Below, piece by piece: positions 9,110 through 18,449 of a stretch of DNA of 64,000 nt. This DNA is from VXYL01 sp963665195. Its GTDB lineage: Bacteria; Pseudomonadota; Gammaproteobacteria; Pseudomonadales; Azotimanducaceae. The position numbers were made by a program, and so were the translations under genes. The stretch spans positions 4,526,001 through 4,590,000 of the forward strand of contig OY762070.1 of assembly GCA_963665195.1 (NCBI GenBank). Reading direction: 5' to 3'. How positions within the stretch are numbered: the first letter of the stretch is position 1; each line of letters starts with the position of its first letter. Under the pieces are notes generated by a model. That model searched no databases. It saw nothing but the letters and a program-made list of their open reading frames with translations, and was not told the origin of the DNA.

Positions 9110-10224
9110 CACCAAGCGACGCAGCCGCCATCGAACCGTCGACCTTAGAGGTGGAAGAAGCTTCGGATGGATCAGCGGCCGCCGCACGAACGCGCCGCGG
9201 CATCGAGTTCACCGGCAACGGCCGCGCCTACTTCCGCATCTGGACGGTCGGCGCGGCGCTGACGCTGCTCACCCTCGGCGCCTACTCCGCCTGGGCGAAG
9301 GTGCGGGCGCGGCGCTACCTGTACGGCAACGTCTGGCTGGACGGCGCCAACTTCGACTACACCGCGAGTGCGCTGGCACTGCTCCGCGGCCGCGCCATCG
9401 TCGCCGTCGTGCTGGTGGTGCTGTGGGTGGCGAACCTGATCTCGCCGCTCTTCTACGGCCAGCCGGTGTACTACTGGCTGGTGCTCCTGGTACTTTCGCC
9501 GCTGCTGCCTTGGGTGGTGGTGCGGGCGCGCTCGTACAACCTGCGCAACTCGCGGACGCGGAACATCGCCTTCGGCTTCGACGGGGGCTATCGGGACGCG
9601 GCGCTGTGGTATTCCGTCGCCATCGCCGTCGCCATCGTCACCTTCGGCCTCGCCCTGCCTTACATGTCCTTCGGGCGGGATCGGTATCTGGTGTCCAACT
9701 CCCGGTTCGGCGAAGCGCAAATGCGTTTCGTGGACGCCCGTGCCGGCGACTACTACGGCATCTACCTGGGTGCGGTCGGCATCGCCATCCTTGCCGCCAT
9801 CTTCTCGGCCGTGCTGGTCGCCGTGATCGTCAGTGCCGGCGGCGCTAGCAACCCCTTGCTCGGCATTGCCGTGGGCGCCATCCCTCTGCTCGCGCCCATG
9901 CTCTTCGTGCGCGTTAAGCGGGCGAACTACCGCTGGAGCCACACCCGCCTGTACCTGGGGGGCGCGGAAGGCACTGAGCTGCGCTTCGATCTGACGCTGT
10001 CGTTCGGCGCCATGCTGTGGATCTACCTGACCAACGCCCTCCGGATCGCGGCCACCGCCGGCTTGTACGCGCCGTTCGCGAAGATGCGCGCGGTCCGCTA
10101 CCGCCTGAGCGAGTTCCGCGTCATCGGCCCGAGCGCGGCTGTGTTCATGGCCCATGCCGAGCAGGACATCGGCGCCACCGGCGCGGAAGCGGGCGAGGCG
10201 TTCGGCTTCGAGGTCGCGCTGTGA
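9106..10224 (+). CDS. YjgN-like (DUF898) multi-pass membrane protein
   Basis: This is a ~372-residue inner-membrane protein of the YjgN/DUF898 family, whose function is unknown. Repeated family signatures are visible: FTGNGRAYFRIWTVG near the N-terminus, TLGAYSAWAKVRARRYLYGN and FGLALPYMSFGRDRYLVSNS in the middle, and FAKMRAVRYRLSEF near the end. At least six hydrophobic spans are interspersed. The GTG at 9106 shares GTGA with the preceding stop, and the next gene repeats the same arrangement at 10221, which supports this start over an in-frame GTG at 9061. It is coupled to an M48 protease gene. Confidence 0.82.
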   Translation: MTPSDAAAIEPSTLEVEEASDGSAAAARTRRGIEFTGNGRAYFRIWTVGAALTLLTLGAYSAWAKVRARRYLYGNVWLDGANFDYTASALALLRGRAIVAVVLVVLWVANLISPLFYGQPVYYWLVLLVLSPLLPWVVVRARSYNLRNSRTRNIAFGFDGGYRDAALWYSVAIAVAIVTFGLALPYMSFGRDRYLVSNSRFGEAQMRFVDARAGDYYGIYLGAVGIAILAAIFSAVLVAVIVSAGGASNPLLGIAVGAIPLLAPMLFVRVKRANYRWSHTRLYLGGAEGTELRFDLTLSFGAMLWIYLTNALRIAATAGLYAPFAKMRAVRYRLSEFRVIGPSAAVFMAHAEQDIGATGAEAGEAFGFEVAL

Positions 10225-11246
10225 GAATCCCCTGCGACTACTACGACGGCCGCACCTCCACGCGTGTCGATGCGACCCTCGCCTTGGCCGGCGCCCGCGT
10301 CGCGGTCCAAGCGGGCGGCTTTCCGCTAGAGTTCGGCGCCGACGACATCTACGTGCCGCCGCGGGTGGCCGACACGCCCCGGCACATCCGCCTGCCAGGC
10401 AACGCGAGCTGCGTGGTGCGCGACAACGACGCCCTCGACGCTCTGCAGGCGCGCCTCGCCCACTACGCCGCCCGCCGCCGTCCCGCGGCGGATGCGCCGC
10501 ACCGCCTCGCGCAGGCGCTGGAGGGCCGACTGATCGGCGTGCTCGGCTGCCTCGCCGTGATCGCCGCCCTACTCTTCGCCTTCGCGCGCTGGGGTGCGCC
10601 GCTGGTGGGCGACTTCCTGATCACCGCAACGCCGCGCGAGGTCGACGCCACGGTCGGCGCGGAAGTGCTGAAGGGCCTCGATCAGCTTCTGTTCGAGCCA
10701 TCGGCGTTGGCCGAGCCGCAACGCCAGGCGGTGCAGGCTGCCTTCGACCAAGCGTCCGCCAGCCTCGGCGTCGATGCGCGGCTCGAGTTCCGGCAGGGCA
10801 AGCGCACGGGAGCGAACGCCTTCGCCCTGCCCGGCGGCATCGTCGTGATCACCGACGAGATCCTCGCGCTCGCCGAGCACGACGACGAGCTTGTCGCCGT
10901 CCTCGCCCACGAACTGGGCCATGTGCAGGGGCGGCATGTCATGCGCCAACTGGCCCGCACTTCCGTCCTGTTCGTGGTCTGGTCAGCGGTGACGATGGAC
11001 ACGGGCGCCGGGGCGTTATCCGCCGTCGCACCGGAGCATCTGGTGGCGCTCGGCTACTCCCGCGACTTCGAGCGCGAAGCGGACCGCGTCGCCTTCGATT
11101 ACTTGCATAGCCAAGGCATCCCGGCGACGCGCCTGCAGGACATCCTGCAACGCCTCCAGCGCACAACCTGCCCCGACTGCACGGTGCCGCCCTGGCTGTC
11201 CAGCCACCCGCCAACGGCGGAACGGGTGGCGGAATCCGGCCCGTAG
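10221..11246 (+). CDS. M48 family membrane metalloprotease
   Basis: This 341-residue zinc protease has HELGH at residues 230-234 (two zinc His and the catalytic Glu) and FEREAD further on, which supplies the third zinc ligand. One membrane span lies near residues 104-122, preceded by an N-terminal soluble domain of about 100 residues; the protease domain is C-terminal. Such proteins (HtpX/Oma1-like) act in membrane-protein or envelope quality control. The GTG start overlaps the preceding stop as GTGA, so translation is coupled to the YjgN-like gene. Coupling of these two genes suggests the YjgN-like protein is a partner or substrate; that is inference. Confidence 0.88.
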   Translation: MRIPCDYYDGRTSTRVDATLALAGARVAVQAGGFPLEFGADDIYVPPRVADTPRHIRLPGNASCVVRDNDALDALQARLAHYAARRRPAADAPHRLAQALEGRLIGVLGCLAVIAALLFAFARWGAPLVGDFLITATPREVDATVGAEVLKGLDQLLFEPSALAEPQRQAVQAAFDQASASLGVDARLEFRQGKRTGANAFALPGGIVVITDEILALAEHDDELVAVLAHELGHVQGRHVMRQLARTSVLFVVWSAVTMDTGAGALSAVAPEHLVALGYSRDFEREADRVAFDYLHSQGIPATRLQDILQRLQRTTCPDCTVPPWLSSHPPTAERVAESGP

Positions 11247-11256
11247 CACGGGCCGA

Positions 11257-12528
11257 TCAGCCACCCACGGAAACTCCGACACGGGTGCTGAGGAACTCCC
11301 GGAAACCCTTGTTGCAGGCCATGACGCTCGCCACCAGCGCCGTCACCGCTGCCGCGCCGATGAACAGCACCGGCACATTCTGATCCACCGCGTCGGCGGC
11401 GATGCCGGCCAGCCCCATGGCGATCGGCATGGTGCCGCCCATGACCGTCATCATCACGCTGGTCACCCTCCCGCGCAGCGCGTCCGGCGTGGTGGACTGC
11501 ATCAGGGTGGTAAACGTGATCATCATGATGCCGCTGAAAACGCCCGCCACGCCGTTCGCCACCAGAAACAGCGCCGGAATCGTGGCGACGCCGAGCACCA
11601 GCATCGAGCCGCCCATGCCGAACAGCGTGGCGATGCCGCAGACGAAGCGCCCCGGGCCGTCGATGCGCACGGTGCCGGCGATCAGCATGCCGCCGAGGTT
11701 GCCCATCGCCATGGCCGCCATCAGGTAGCCGTACCAGTCCGGCGGCAGGTCCCGGTGCGCATCCAGCAGGATCGGCAGCAGCACGGCCAGCGGCGCGGAG
11801 ACGAAGTTCAGCACGGCGAACGCCAGCACCATGTTGCGCAGCCCCGGGCGCTGCCAGACGTAGCGCAGGCCCTCGACGATGTCCGTGCCGAACGCCTGCA
11901 ATAGGGAACGCAGCGTGCGCGGCGCGTCGGGCAGCTCTTGCGGCATCCGAATGAACGCCTCGCTGGTGGCGGAGAGCAGGTACGTCACGCCGTTGGCGAG
12001 GAACAGCACCGGCGCGCCGAGGATGCGGAACAGCACGCCGCCCGCAGCCTGGCCCACGGTCATGCTGAGCGTCATGGAAAAGCTCGTCATCGCGTTCGCG
12101 GAGTTGAGACGCGCGGGCGGCACGAGATTCGGGATCGAAGCCGTCACCGCCGGGCGGAAGAAGGCGCCGACGATCCCGGTGAGCACGCCCGAGGCGATGA
12201 GGCACCCCACCTTCAACCCGACCGCATCCTCGACCAGCAGGAACACCAGGCCCACGGCCAGCATCGCGACGCCGACGATGACGTCGCCGACCACGATCAG
12301 CCGCTGTCGCGAGAAGCGATCCGCGATGGCCCCGCCAATGGGCCCGAGCAGCGCGCCGGGCAGCGCCGACGCCATGGATACCAGGCCCATCGTCGTGGCG
12401 GAGCCGGTGGCCTGCATCAGCCAATAGATCATGGCGATCTGCGACAGCGAGGTGCCGACGCCGCTCACCGCCTGCCCCTGCCAGAGCAGCAGGAAGTCGC
12501 GATTGAGCAGCCTTGTGCGCGATCTCAT
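11257..12528 (-). CDS. MFS transporter (MFS_3-like, efflux type)
   Basis: This 423-residue secondary transporter has about twelve hydrophobic spans. The N-terminal pattern NRDFLLLWQGQAVSGVGTS, the loop GPIGGAIADRFSRQR between spans 2 and 3, and TPDALRGRV in the second half are typical of the MFS_3 (enterobactin-exporter/macrolide-efflux-like) group. The substrate is unknown. The ATG at 12528 overlaps the stop of the upstream methyltransferase gene as ATGA, so the two are translated as a pair. It converges with the M48 gene, with only 10 nt between stops. Confidence 0.85.
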   Translation of the reverse strand: MRSRTRLLNRDFLLLWQGQAVSGVGTSLSQIAMIYWLMQATGSATTMGLVSMASALPGALLGPIGGAIADRFSRQRLIVVGDVIVGVAMLAVGLVFLLVEDAVGLKVGCLIASGVLTGIVGAFFRPAVTASIPNLVPPARLNSANAMTSFSMTLSMTVGQAAGGVLFRILGAPVLFLANGVTYLLSATSEAFIRMPQELPDAPRTLRSLLQAFGTDIVEGLRYVWQRPGLRNMVLAFAVLNFVSAPLAVLLPILLDAHRDLPPDWYGYLMAAMAMGNLGGMLIAGTVRIDGPGRFVCGIATLFGMGGSMLVLGVATIPALFLVANGVAGVFSGIMMITFTTLMQSTTPDALRGRVTSVMMTVMGGTMPIAMGLAGIAADAVDQNVPVLFIGAAAVTALVASVMACNKGFREFLSTRVGVSVGG

Positions 12529-13124
12529 GGCCGTTCCAGTGTCCAGATCGGCGCCGTCACGGGCTTGCGCAGCCACAGCCCGCCGCCGACCGGCTGAAAG
12601 CGCTGGCCGAGCCGCCGCCGATACCAAGCCGCGGGCCGCAGATGCACGTCCGTATCGGTGCGCGAGGGATCGCAGATGGCGAGGTCCTCCTCCGTCAGCA
12701 CGCCGAAGAACAGCGCTTTGCGCGTCAGCCGCGCAAGGGTCGCGATGGCGGCCGCGGCGTCTTCGGCGTCGAGATAGCCAAGCACATCGTCGCACACCAC
12801 CAAGTCGAACGAGCGCCGCGGCACGTCATGCGGCAATGCGCCAGGCTCCCAGCCGTAGCGGTCGCAGAGGTAGCGGCTCGACTCGATGCCCAGCCGGGTG
12901 GCGGACGGGATAGCGTCGCCCAAGGCATCGAGGAGCCGACCGAGGCCGCAGCCGATGTCAACGACGTGCCGCACCTGGAGGCGCAGATAGCGCAGGTAGG
13001 CGACGATGAAGCCCGCTTGCAGCGCGGCATCGCGGTGGCTCGCCGCCCGCGTGGTGGGGTTGCGATAGAAGCGGTCGTAGTAGGCCTTGTCGAAGCGTTC
13101 GGTGGAAGGCAAGGGGCGGCTCAA
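12525..13124 (-). CDS. Class I SAM-dependent methyltransferase
   Basis: This 199-residue enzyme has the class I methyltransferase fold. Motif I is VVDIGCGLGRLL near residues 54-65, which binds SAM; the acidic residue closing strand 2 is in LGIESSRY, and FDLVVCDDVLGYL matches motif IV. It resembles small-molecule methyltransferases, and the acceptor is unknown. It is upstream of and overlaps the MFS exporter gene, so a modified small molecule that is then exported is a reasonable guess, not a demonstrated link. Confidence 0.8.
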   Translation of the reverse strand: MSRPLPSTERFDKAYYDRFYRNPTTRAASHRDAALQAGFIVAYLRYLRLQVRHVVDIGCGLGRLLDALGDAIPSATRLGIESSRYLCDRYGWEPGALPHDVPRRSFDLVVCDDVLGYLDAEDAAAAIATLARLTRKALFFGVLTEEDLAICDPSRTDTDVHLRPAAWYRRRLGQRFQPVGGGLWLRKPVTAPIWTLERP

Positions 13125-14052
13125 TGGAAAGAGGCCGGATCATAGGGCCGGATCGCTTGGCCGGCACTGCGTGCCGTGGTCAATGACCGACAGCGGGCTG
13201 ACGGCACAGCCTCGCGCCCAAGTCAGTCCTCCGGCAACTCGTCGCCCGGCACCGCAGCCACATCCGGCGCGGCATCGAGAAGGCGCGTCCAAGTGCCGCC
13301 TGAACCCTTGCCGCACGGTCCTCAAGGAGCTCACGCGCAGTCTCCACGGCCCCGACCTTCTTGGCCGCCGCCGACGACCCAACTGGTCCAAAGGGACGCC
13401 GCCCCTGGCAACCCGTGATGCGGCCGCCTCCAAGAGAAGGGCACTTCAGACCACAATCTGTGGCGCACAGCGTTGTTCACGCCGGGAGCTACGCATGTTC
13501 CCCTTACATCCGCATGCATGCCGAGCGCTCGGCGGTGCAAAGTCGCGTGTACGTCACGACGAGCTCGACAGACGCCCAGAATGATGACCTCGACAACCAC
13601 TGCGTCAACCGCCTCCAGACCGGTGTTGCGTTCCGAGAACCCGCGTCAGCGTCCGTGAGTAGCCACTGCGACCATGCCTCTACGTAGCAAAGCATGTGGC
13701 CCCCGTCCGACTTCCGTGCGGTTCACAACGCCTCATGATCCCGAACAGCCAACCAGCCAAGCAAGTTCGCCTCACCGGTCCCTCCGCGTGACGCAGCAAT
13801 GTACTGCTCGCGCAGATGCGAGAGCGATGGCACCAGCGCGGTGTTGGCAGGCGCTTGCGAAAGCCGCATGTCGCACAGAAGCCGCATCTACTGACATCGG
13901 GCTGGACAGAGGCGATACATCCGACGTTACAAATGTCATTGTAACTTGATGACATCCACCACTACCGAACGTCGGCAAGATTCGTCAGTGTCAGATGGTC
14001 AACGGTCCTCTGCTCGTGAGTGGGGACCACTAAGCATGTGAGGAGAGCGACA
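13125..14052. other. Gene-poor, lower-GC stretch with coding debris
   Basis: About 930 bases hold no gene that can be supported. On the minus strand, a frame ending at 13223 reads RLLDAAPDVAAVPGDELPED. In another frame just upstream is AVETARELLEDRAARVQAAL. The two can be joined by one frame change and look like the remnant of a small helical protein. The rest is noisy in all six frames. A short inverted repeat lies near the right end and is annotated separately. No tRNA or other RNA gene was seen. Confidence 0.4.
13926..13945. repeat. Perfect 7-bp inverted repeat
   Basis: GTTACAA and TTGTAAC are separated by 6 nt in an AT-rich patch about 110 nt before the orphan membrane-protein gene. It could be an operator, or a weak stem-loop with no T-tract after it. 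No matching regulator gene is nearby. Confidence 0.4.
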
Positions 14053-14598
14053 ATGGACCGATATAACAAGCTGACGTACTGGTTTCCGCTAGTGCTACCA
14101 ATGCTCATGGGCATGATCCTAGCCTTCGCCAAACTGTCCGCTGACTTCTCCGAAACGACCACGTTGGTCGGCAGCCATGAGGTCTTGGCGCAGGTGCTCC
14201 GAGACTCGGATCTCATTGATGACGATGCACTCAAGGCTGCGCCAGCCAGCGGCCTCCTAGTCGATGGCGAGCGGTTTCTGCGACGCCTGAGCGAAGGGGT
14301 GGTGCTGTCGATTATCGCTGTCGACATCTGGGCATTCACTACGCTCTTTGGCGCGGCGTCGGGCCCGCGACGCAGGCTTCCGTATGAATACCCGGTCCTC
14401 GGCATCATCGCGCACTTTCTACTGGTGCTAGCTGCGGCTGCGTCCGACTCGTTAGGCATCAAGGGCTCTACGGCGTACACACTCATTGGGTCCGTCATCG
14501 TGATGTTGACTGCCTTCGCCGTCGGATGGTGGGTCAGACACGGCGTCTGGGCTGGCTACGAAAAGCCGTCGAACGGAGAAGGCGACCAGAAGGCATAG
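14053..14598 (+). CDS. Orphan membrane protein, unknown function
   Basis: This 181-residue protein is not recognised. It begins MDRYNKLTYWFPLVLPMLMGM, an immediate membrane span. A ~55-residue soluble loop follows (SADFSETTTLVGSHEV onward), then three further hydrophobic stretches: GVVLSIIAVDIWAFTTLFG, YPVLGIIAHFLLVLAAAAS and TLIGSVIVMLTAFAVGWWV. The C-terminus is charged. GAGGAGAG lies 5 nt before the chosen ATG; an in-frame start at 14020 is less likely. One sampled line is about 57% G+C, lower than most neighbours, and the gene stands alone between two gene-poor stretches, which suggests transfer or loss of partners. Confidence 0.6.
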   Translation: MDRYNKLTYWFPLVLPMLMGMILAFAKLSADFSETTTLVGSHEVLAQVLRDSDLIDDDALKAAPASGLLVDGERFLRRLSEGVVLSIIAVDIWAFTTLFGAASGPRRRLPYEYPVLGIIAHFLLVLAAAASDSLGIKGSTAYTLIGSVIVMLTAFAVGWWVRHGVWAGYEKPSNGEGDQKA

Positions 14599-15218
14599 CG
14601 GACACGGTCGCACGATCCGGTTCGGCCGTCGGCGGCACTTGGCCTGATGAGCGGCGTCTGGTTGCTCGCTCGTCTACGCTGAATTTTGGTCGCTGACGAG
14701 GATGACGAGGGAACTAACCGGCGCGGCTGATCCCTCCGTGCAGGTGGGAGTTCCCCAAGGTGACAATTCACGCCTTCCCAGTGCGGGTACCGGCCAAGCC
14801 GTTGCCGCTTCTGCCGGCCAGGACTCACAGACGGTCGCCCGGCCGCGCGTACTCTCGACAGTCCGCAGTATTCTCGCGCCCAGCCTGCAGTGGTCCCGGT
14901 CGACGCAACCGACCTGTGACTGGTAGGCACACTTCAGTGCGAGACAGCTTGTCTGGTAGAGAACGTCGCCGACAGTCCGAGCAGTTCCCGCCAAGGAAGG
15001 CATCTTGCTCGTTCGAGTGAAGAAGCAGGACAATCGGTTGGTAAGGCTCGGAATAGGCACCACATCACCGTACGCCGTCCGCCATCGGGTGGGCTCCGCA
15101 GCTACCGCTGAAGCCAACCAAACGGACCCATTCCTCACGCAACACCCCCGCACCACGGTGCTACCTTACCCACCATGCTGCCGCGAACGCCCCCCTCTCC
15201 GGCCTCGCCCGGCCACCG
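14599..15218. other. Gene-poor stretch, nothing recognised
   Basis: About 620 bases have several short open frames on both strands, but none has a ribosome-binding site, protein-like composition or recognisable motif. No RNA gene, repeat or clear terminator was seen. With the preceding gene-poor stretch it brackets the orphan membrane protein. Confidence 0.4.
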
Positions 15219-16829
15219 ATGAACCGTGTCTGGACCCTCGGCTCCTGGCTGATCGCCAGCCTCGTAGCTGCCCCCATCTTCGTCGTCCTGTGGGCGCTCG
15301 TCGCTCCCGCGAGCAACTCTTGGGCGCATCTGCGCGCTACCGTGCTGCCGGGCTACATCAGCAATACCGCGCTGCTCGCCACCCTCGTCGGCGCTCTCGC
15401 GGCCGTCATCGGCATCGCCGCAGCGTGGACGGTTGCCACCCGGGACTTCCCCCTGCGTCGCTTCCTCTCCTGGGCCTTGGTGCTCCCCCTGGCCGCGCCG
15501 GCCTACGTCGTGGCCTACGTCTACACGGATCTCCTCGAGTTCGCCGGCCCCGTGCAAACGGCTCTGCGCGCGATAACCGGCTGGAGCGCGGGCGAGTACG
15601 CCTTCCCGCCAATCCGCTCGCTCGGCGGCGCGGCCGCGATGCTCGGCCTCGTGCTCTACCCCTACGTCTACCTGCTCGCGCGTGGCGCGTTCGCGACCCA
15701 AGCGGCCTCGCTCTTCGAAGCGTCCCGGGTGCTCGGCGCAAAGCCGACGCGCGCCTTCTTCACCGTCGCGCTGCCGACCGCCCGCCCGGCGATCGCCGGG
15801 GGTGTCGCGCTGGCGATGATGGAGACCGTGGCGGATTACGGCGTGGTGGACTACTTCGGCGTCTCCACGCTCAGCACCGGCATCTTCCGCACCTGGTTCG
15901 CGCTCGGTGATCGGGGCGCGGCGATGCAGCTTGCGGCATGGCTGTTCGTGTTCGCCGCCGTGCTGGTGCTGGCGGAACGCGCCGCCCGGCGCGGGCGAAC
16001 CGCGAATCCGGTCAGCCGCAGCAGCGCAGCGCCGCTGCGGCGTCTGAGCGGGCCGCGGGCGTGGCTGGCGACGGTCGGCTGCGCCGTGCCGCTCGTGTTC
16101 GGCTTCGTCATTCCCGTCATCGTGCTCGGGCGCTACGCGATCAGCGCGGGGGATCCGCTCTGGGGCCGTGGCTTCGGGGCGTTCGTCGGCGCCAGCTTCG
16201 GCGTTGCCGGCGCGACGGCGGTGATCGCCACCTTGCTCGCGCTGTGGCTGGCCTACAGCGCGCGGTTGCAGCCGCACCCCGTCAATCGCGCCGCGCTCGG
16301 CACGGCGACGCTGGGCTATGCGCTGCCTGGGGCGATGCTGGCGCTCGGCGTGCTGGTGCCGCTCGCTGCGCTCGACAGGGCGCTGGCGCGGCTGCTGCAG
16401 GGCTTCGGCGTTGATGTCGGACTGCTGCTCACGGGAACGGCTGCGGTGCTGGTGTTCGCCTATCTGGCGCGCTTCCTCACGGTTGCCTACAACGCCTGCC
16501 AAGGAGGGTTGGAGAAGATTCACGCCCGTCTCGACGATGCCGCGCGTACCCTGGGGGCGACGCCGCGACGGGTGCTCGGCGAAGTGCATGTGCCGCTGAT
16601 GCGCGGCGCGGTGGCGAGTGCGCTGCTGCTGGTATTCATCGACGTCACCAAGGAACTGCCGGCGACGCTCATCCTGCGGCCGTTCAACTTCGAGACGCTG
16701 GCGACGCGGGTGTACGAGCTGGCCTCGGACGAGCGCTTGGCGGAGGCGTCAACCGCGGCGCTCGCCATCGTCGCGCTTGGCATCGTGCCTGCCGTGCTGC
16801 TAGGCGCCGCAGCCTGGCGACAGCGCTGA
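15219..16829 (+). CDS. Fe3+-type ABC transporter permease (fused two-domain)
   Basis: This 536-residue inner-membrane permease consists of two tandem binding-protein-dependent permease domains, as in the FbpB/SfuB iron(III) family. Each half has a coupling-loop motif: EASRVLGAKPTRAFFTVALP in the first and DDAARTLGATPRRVLGEVHVP in the second (the E-A-A-x3-G pattern). About twelve hydrophobic spans are present. No binding protein or ATPase gene is adjacent, so partners must be elsewhere. An in-frame ATG start is used; no strong ribosome-binding site stands out. The substrate is inferred from family only. Confidence 0.87.
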   Translation: MNRVWTLGSWLIASLVAAPIFVVLWALVAPASNSWAHLRATVLPGYISNTALLATLVGALAAVIGIAAAWTVATRDFPLRRFLSWALVLPLAAPAYVVAYVYTDLLEFAGPVQTALRAITGWSAGEYAFPPIRSLGGAAAMLGLVLYPYVYLLARGAFATQAASLFEASRVLGAKPTRAFFTVALPTARPAIAGGVALAMMETVADYGVVDYFGVSTLSTGIFRTWFALGDRGAAMQLAAWLFVFAAVLVLAERAARRGRTANPVSRSSAAPLRRLSGPRAWLATVGCAVPLVFGFVIPVIVLGRYAISAGDPLWGRGFGAFVGASFGVAGATAVIATLLALWLAYSARLQPHPVNRAALGTATLGYALPGAMLALGVLVPLAALDRALARLLQGFGVDVGLLLTGTAAVLVFAYLARFLTVAYNACQGGLEKIHARLDDAARTLGATPRRVLGEVHVPLMRGAVASALLLVFIDVTKELPATLILRPFNFETLATRVYELASDERLAEASTAALAIVALGIVPAVLLGAAAWRQR

Positions 16830-16869
16830 GTCCGAACGGGCCCGCCGCGGGATTGGTTACACTGGCCCG

Positions 16870-18447
16870 ATGGACGCGCTGGCTAGCCTGCAATTCGACA
16901 ACCGCTTCGCAGCCGAGCTGCCGGCGGACCCGGAACCTTCGAACTTCCGCCGCCAGGTGGCGGAAGCCTGCTATTCCCGGGTGCAGCCGACGCCAGTGGC
17001 AGGGCCCCGGCTCGTTGCGTGGTCCCGCGAGGCGGCGGAGCTCGTGGACCTGCCTGGGGAGGCCAGCGGCAATGCCTTCCTGGCCGAGGTCTTCGTCGGC
17101 AATCGGCTGCTGCCGGGCATGGATCCCATCGCCACCTGCTACGGCGGGCACCAGTTCGGCAACTGGGCCGGACAGCTCGGCGACGGCCGGGCGATCAATC
17201 TGGGCGAAGTGGTGAACCGCCGCGGCGAACGCTGGACGCTGCAACTCAAGGGCGCTGGCCCGACGCCGTACTCTCGCACCGCCGATGGTTTGGCGGTGCT
17301 GCGCTCGTCCCTGCGCGAGTTCCTGTGCAGCGAGGCGATGTTCCATCTCGGCGTGCCCACGACCCGCGCGCTGTCGCTTGCGGTTACCGGCGAGGACGTG
17401 GTGCGCGACATTCTCTACGATGGCCATCCCGCCCCGGAACCCGGTGCGGTGGTGTGCCGCCTTGCGCCGTCCTTCACGCGCTTCGGCCACTTCGAGATCC
17501 TCGCCTCTCGCCGCGACACGGCGCTTCTGCGTCGGCTGCTGGACTTCACCATCGCCACGGATTTCCCGCATATCGTCGGCACGGAACCGAAGGAGCGCTA
17601 CCTTGAGTGGTTCCAGGACGTGACCGCACGAACAGCGGACATGGTGGTGCATTGGATGCGCGTCGGCTTCGTCCACGGCGTGATGAACACGGACAACATG
17701 TCCGCGCTGGGCCTGACCATCGACTACGGTCCCTATGGTTGGTTGGAAGACTACGACCCGAACTGGACGCCGAACACCACGGACGCCGCCACCCGCCGCT
17801 ACCGCTTCGGCCAGCAGCCGGCGGTGGCGCAGTGGAACCTGATGCAACTGGCCAACGCGATCTATCCGCTGATCGAAGAAGCCGAGCCCCTGAACGCCAT
17901 CCTCAACGGCTTCGCCACGCGCTACACCGAAGGCTCGCAGGCGATGATGGCGGCGAAGCTGGGGCTTTCCGAGTATCGCGCGGAGCAGGACGAGGCGCTG
18001 CTCGATGCGCTCTTCAAGCTGCTCGGCGCCGCGGAGACGGACATGACGGTGTTCTTCCGCAATCTCGCGCAGGTGGACTTGCCGAGTTGCGATCCGGCGC
18101 CGCTGATGGAGGCGTACTACCAGCCGAGCGCACTGACGCCGGCACTGCTGGAGGAACTCAAGCGGTGGCTTGCGAACTACGCCGAGCGCGTGCGACTCGA
18201 TGGCGCGCCCGATCCAGTGCGCACGGCGAGAATGAACGCCGCGAATCCGCGCTTCGTGCTGCGCAACTACCTTGCCCAGCTCGCCATCGACGCCGCGGAG
18301 GGTGGCGACTACTCGATGGTGGCGGAGCTGCTCGACACGCTGCGCCGGCCCTACGATGAACAGCCCGGCCGCGAGCGCTTCGCCGCCAAGCGCCCGGATT
18401 GGGCGCGGGATCGACCGGGGTGCTCGCAGCTCTCGTGCAGTTCGTAG
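16870..18447 (+). CDS. selO: SelO protein AMPylase (YdiU/UPF0061)
   Basis: This 525-residue protein is a pseudokinase that transfers AMP from ATP to Ser/Thr/Tyr of target proteins, with a role in redox homeostasis in E. coli and mitochondria. Family motifs are clear: YGGHQFGNWAGQLGDGRA near residue 96, LQLKGAGPTPYSR (the nucleotide-binding Lys), and MNTDNMSALGLTIDYGPYGW with the metal-binding Asn and Asp. The C-terminus reads CSQLSCSS, the conserved redox tail; Cys stands where animal SelO has selenocysteine. Its stop is 2 nt before the next gene's ATG, so the two form an operon. Confidence 0.95.
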   Translation: MDALASLQFDNRFAAELPADPEPSNFRRQVAEACYSRVQPTPVAGPRLVAWSREAAELVDLPGEASGNAFLAEVFVGNRLLPGMDPIATCYGGHQFGNWAGQLGDGRAINLGEVVNRRGERWTLQLKGAGPTPYSRTADGLAVLRSSLREFLCSEAMFHLGVPTTRALSLAVTGEDVVRDILYDGHPAPEPGAVVCRLAPSFTRFGHFEILASRRDTALLRRLLDFTIATDFPHIVGTEPKERYLEWFQDVTARTADMVVHWMRVGFVHGVMNTDNMSALGLTIDYGPYGWLEDYDPNWTPNTTDAATRRYRFGQQPAVAQWNLMQLANAIYPLIEEAEPLNAILNGFATRYTEGSQAMMAAKLGLSEYRAEQDEALLDALFKLLGAAETDMTVFFRNLAQVDLPSCDPAPLMEAYYQPSALTPALLEELKRWLANYAERVRLDGAPDPVRTARMNAANPRFVLRNYLAQLAIDAAEGGDYSMVAELLDTLRRPYDEQPGRERFAAKRPDWARDRPGCSQLSCSS

Positions 18448-18449
18448 GG

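Noticed and set aside
14674..15156. A 160-codon minus-strand frame in the gene-poor stretch
   Set aside because: No ribosome-binding site, Cys/Arg/Thr-rich and not protein-like. The possibility of a group II intron fragment was considered, but no domain V-like sequence or reverse transcriptase motif was found.
15135..16589. A 484-codon minus-strand open frame opposite the iron-type permease
   Set aside because: Arg/Gln/His-rich with no motif; the opposite strand has a clear two-domain permease.
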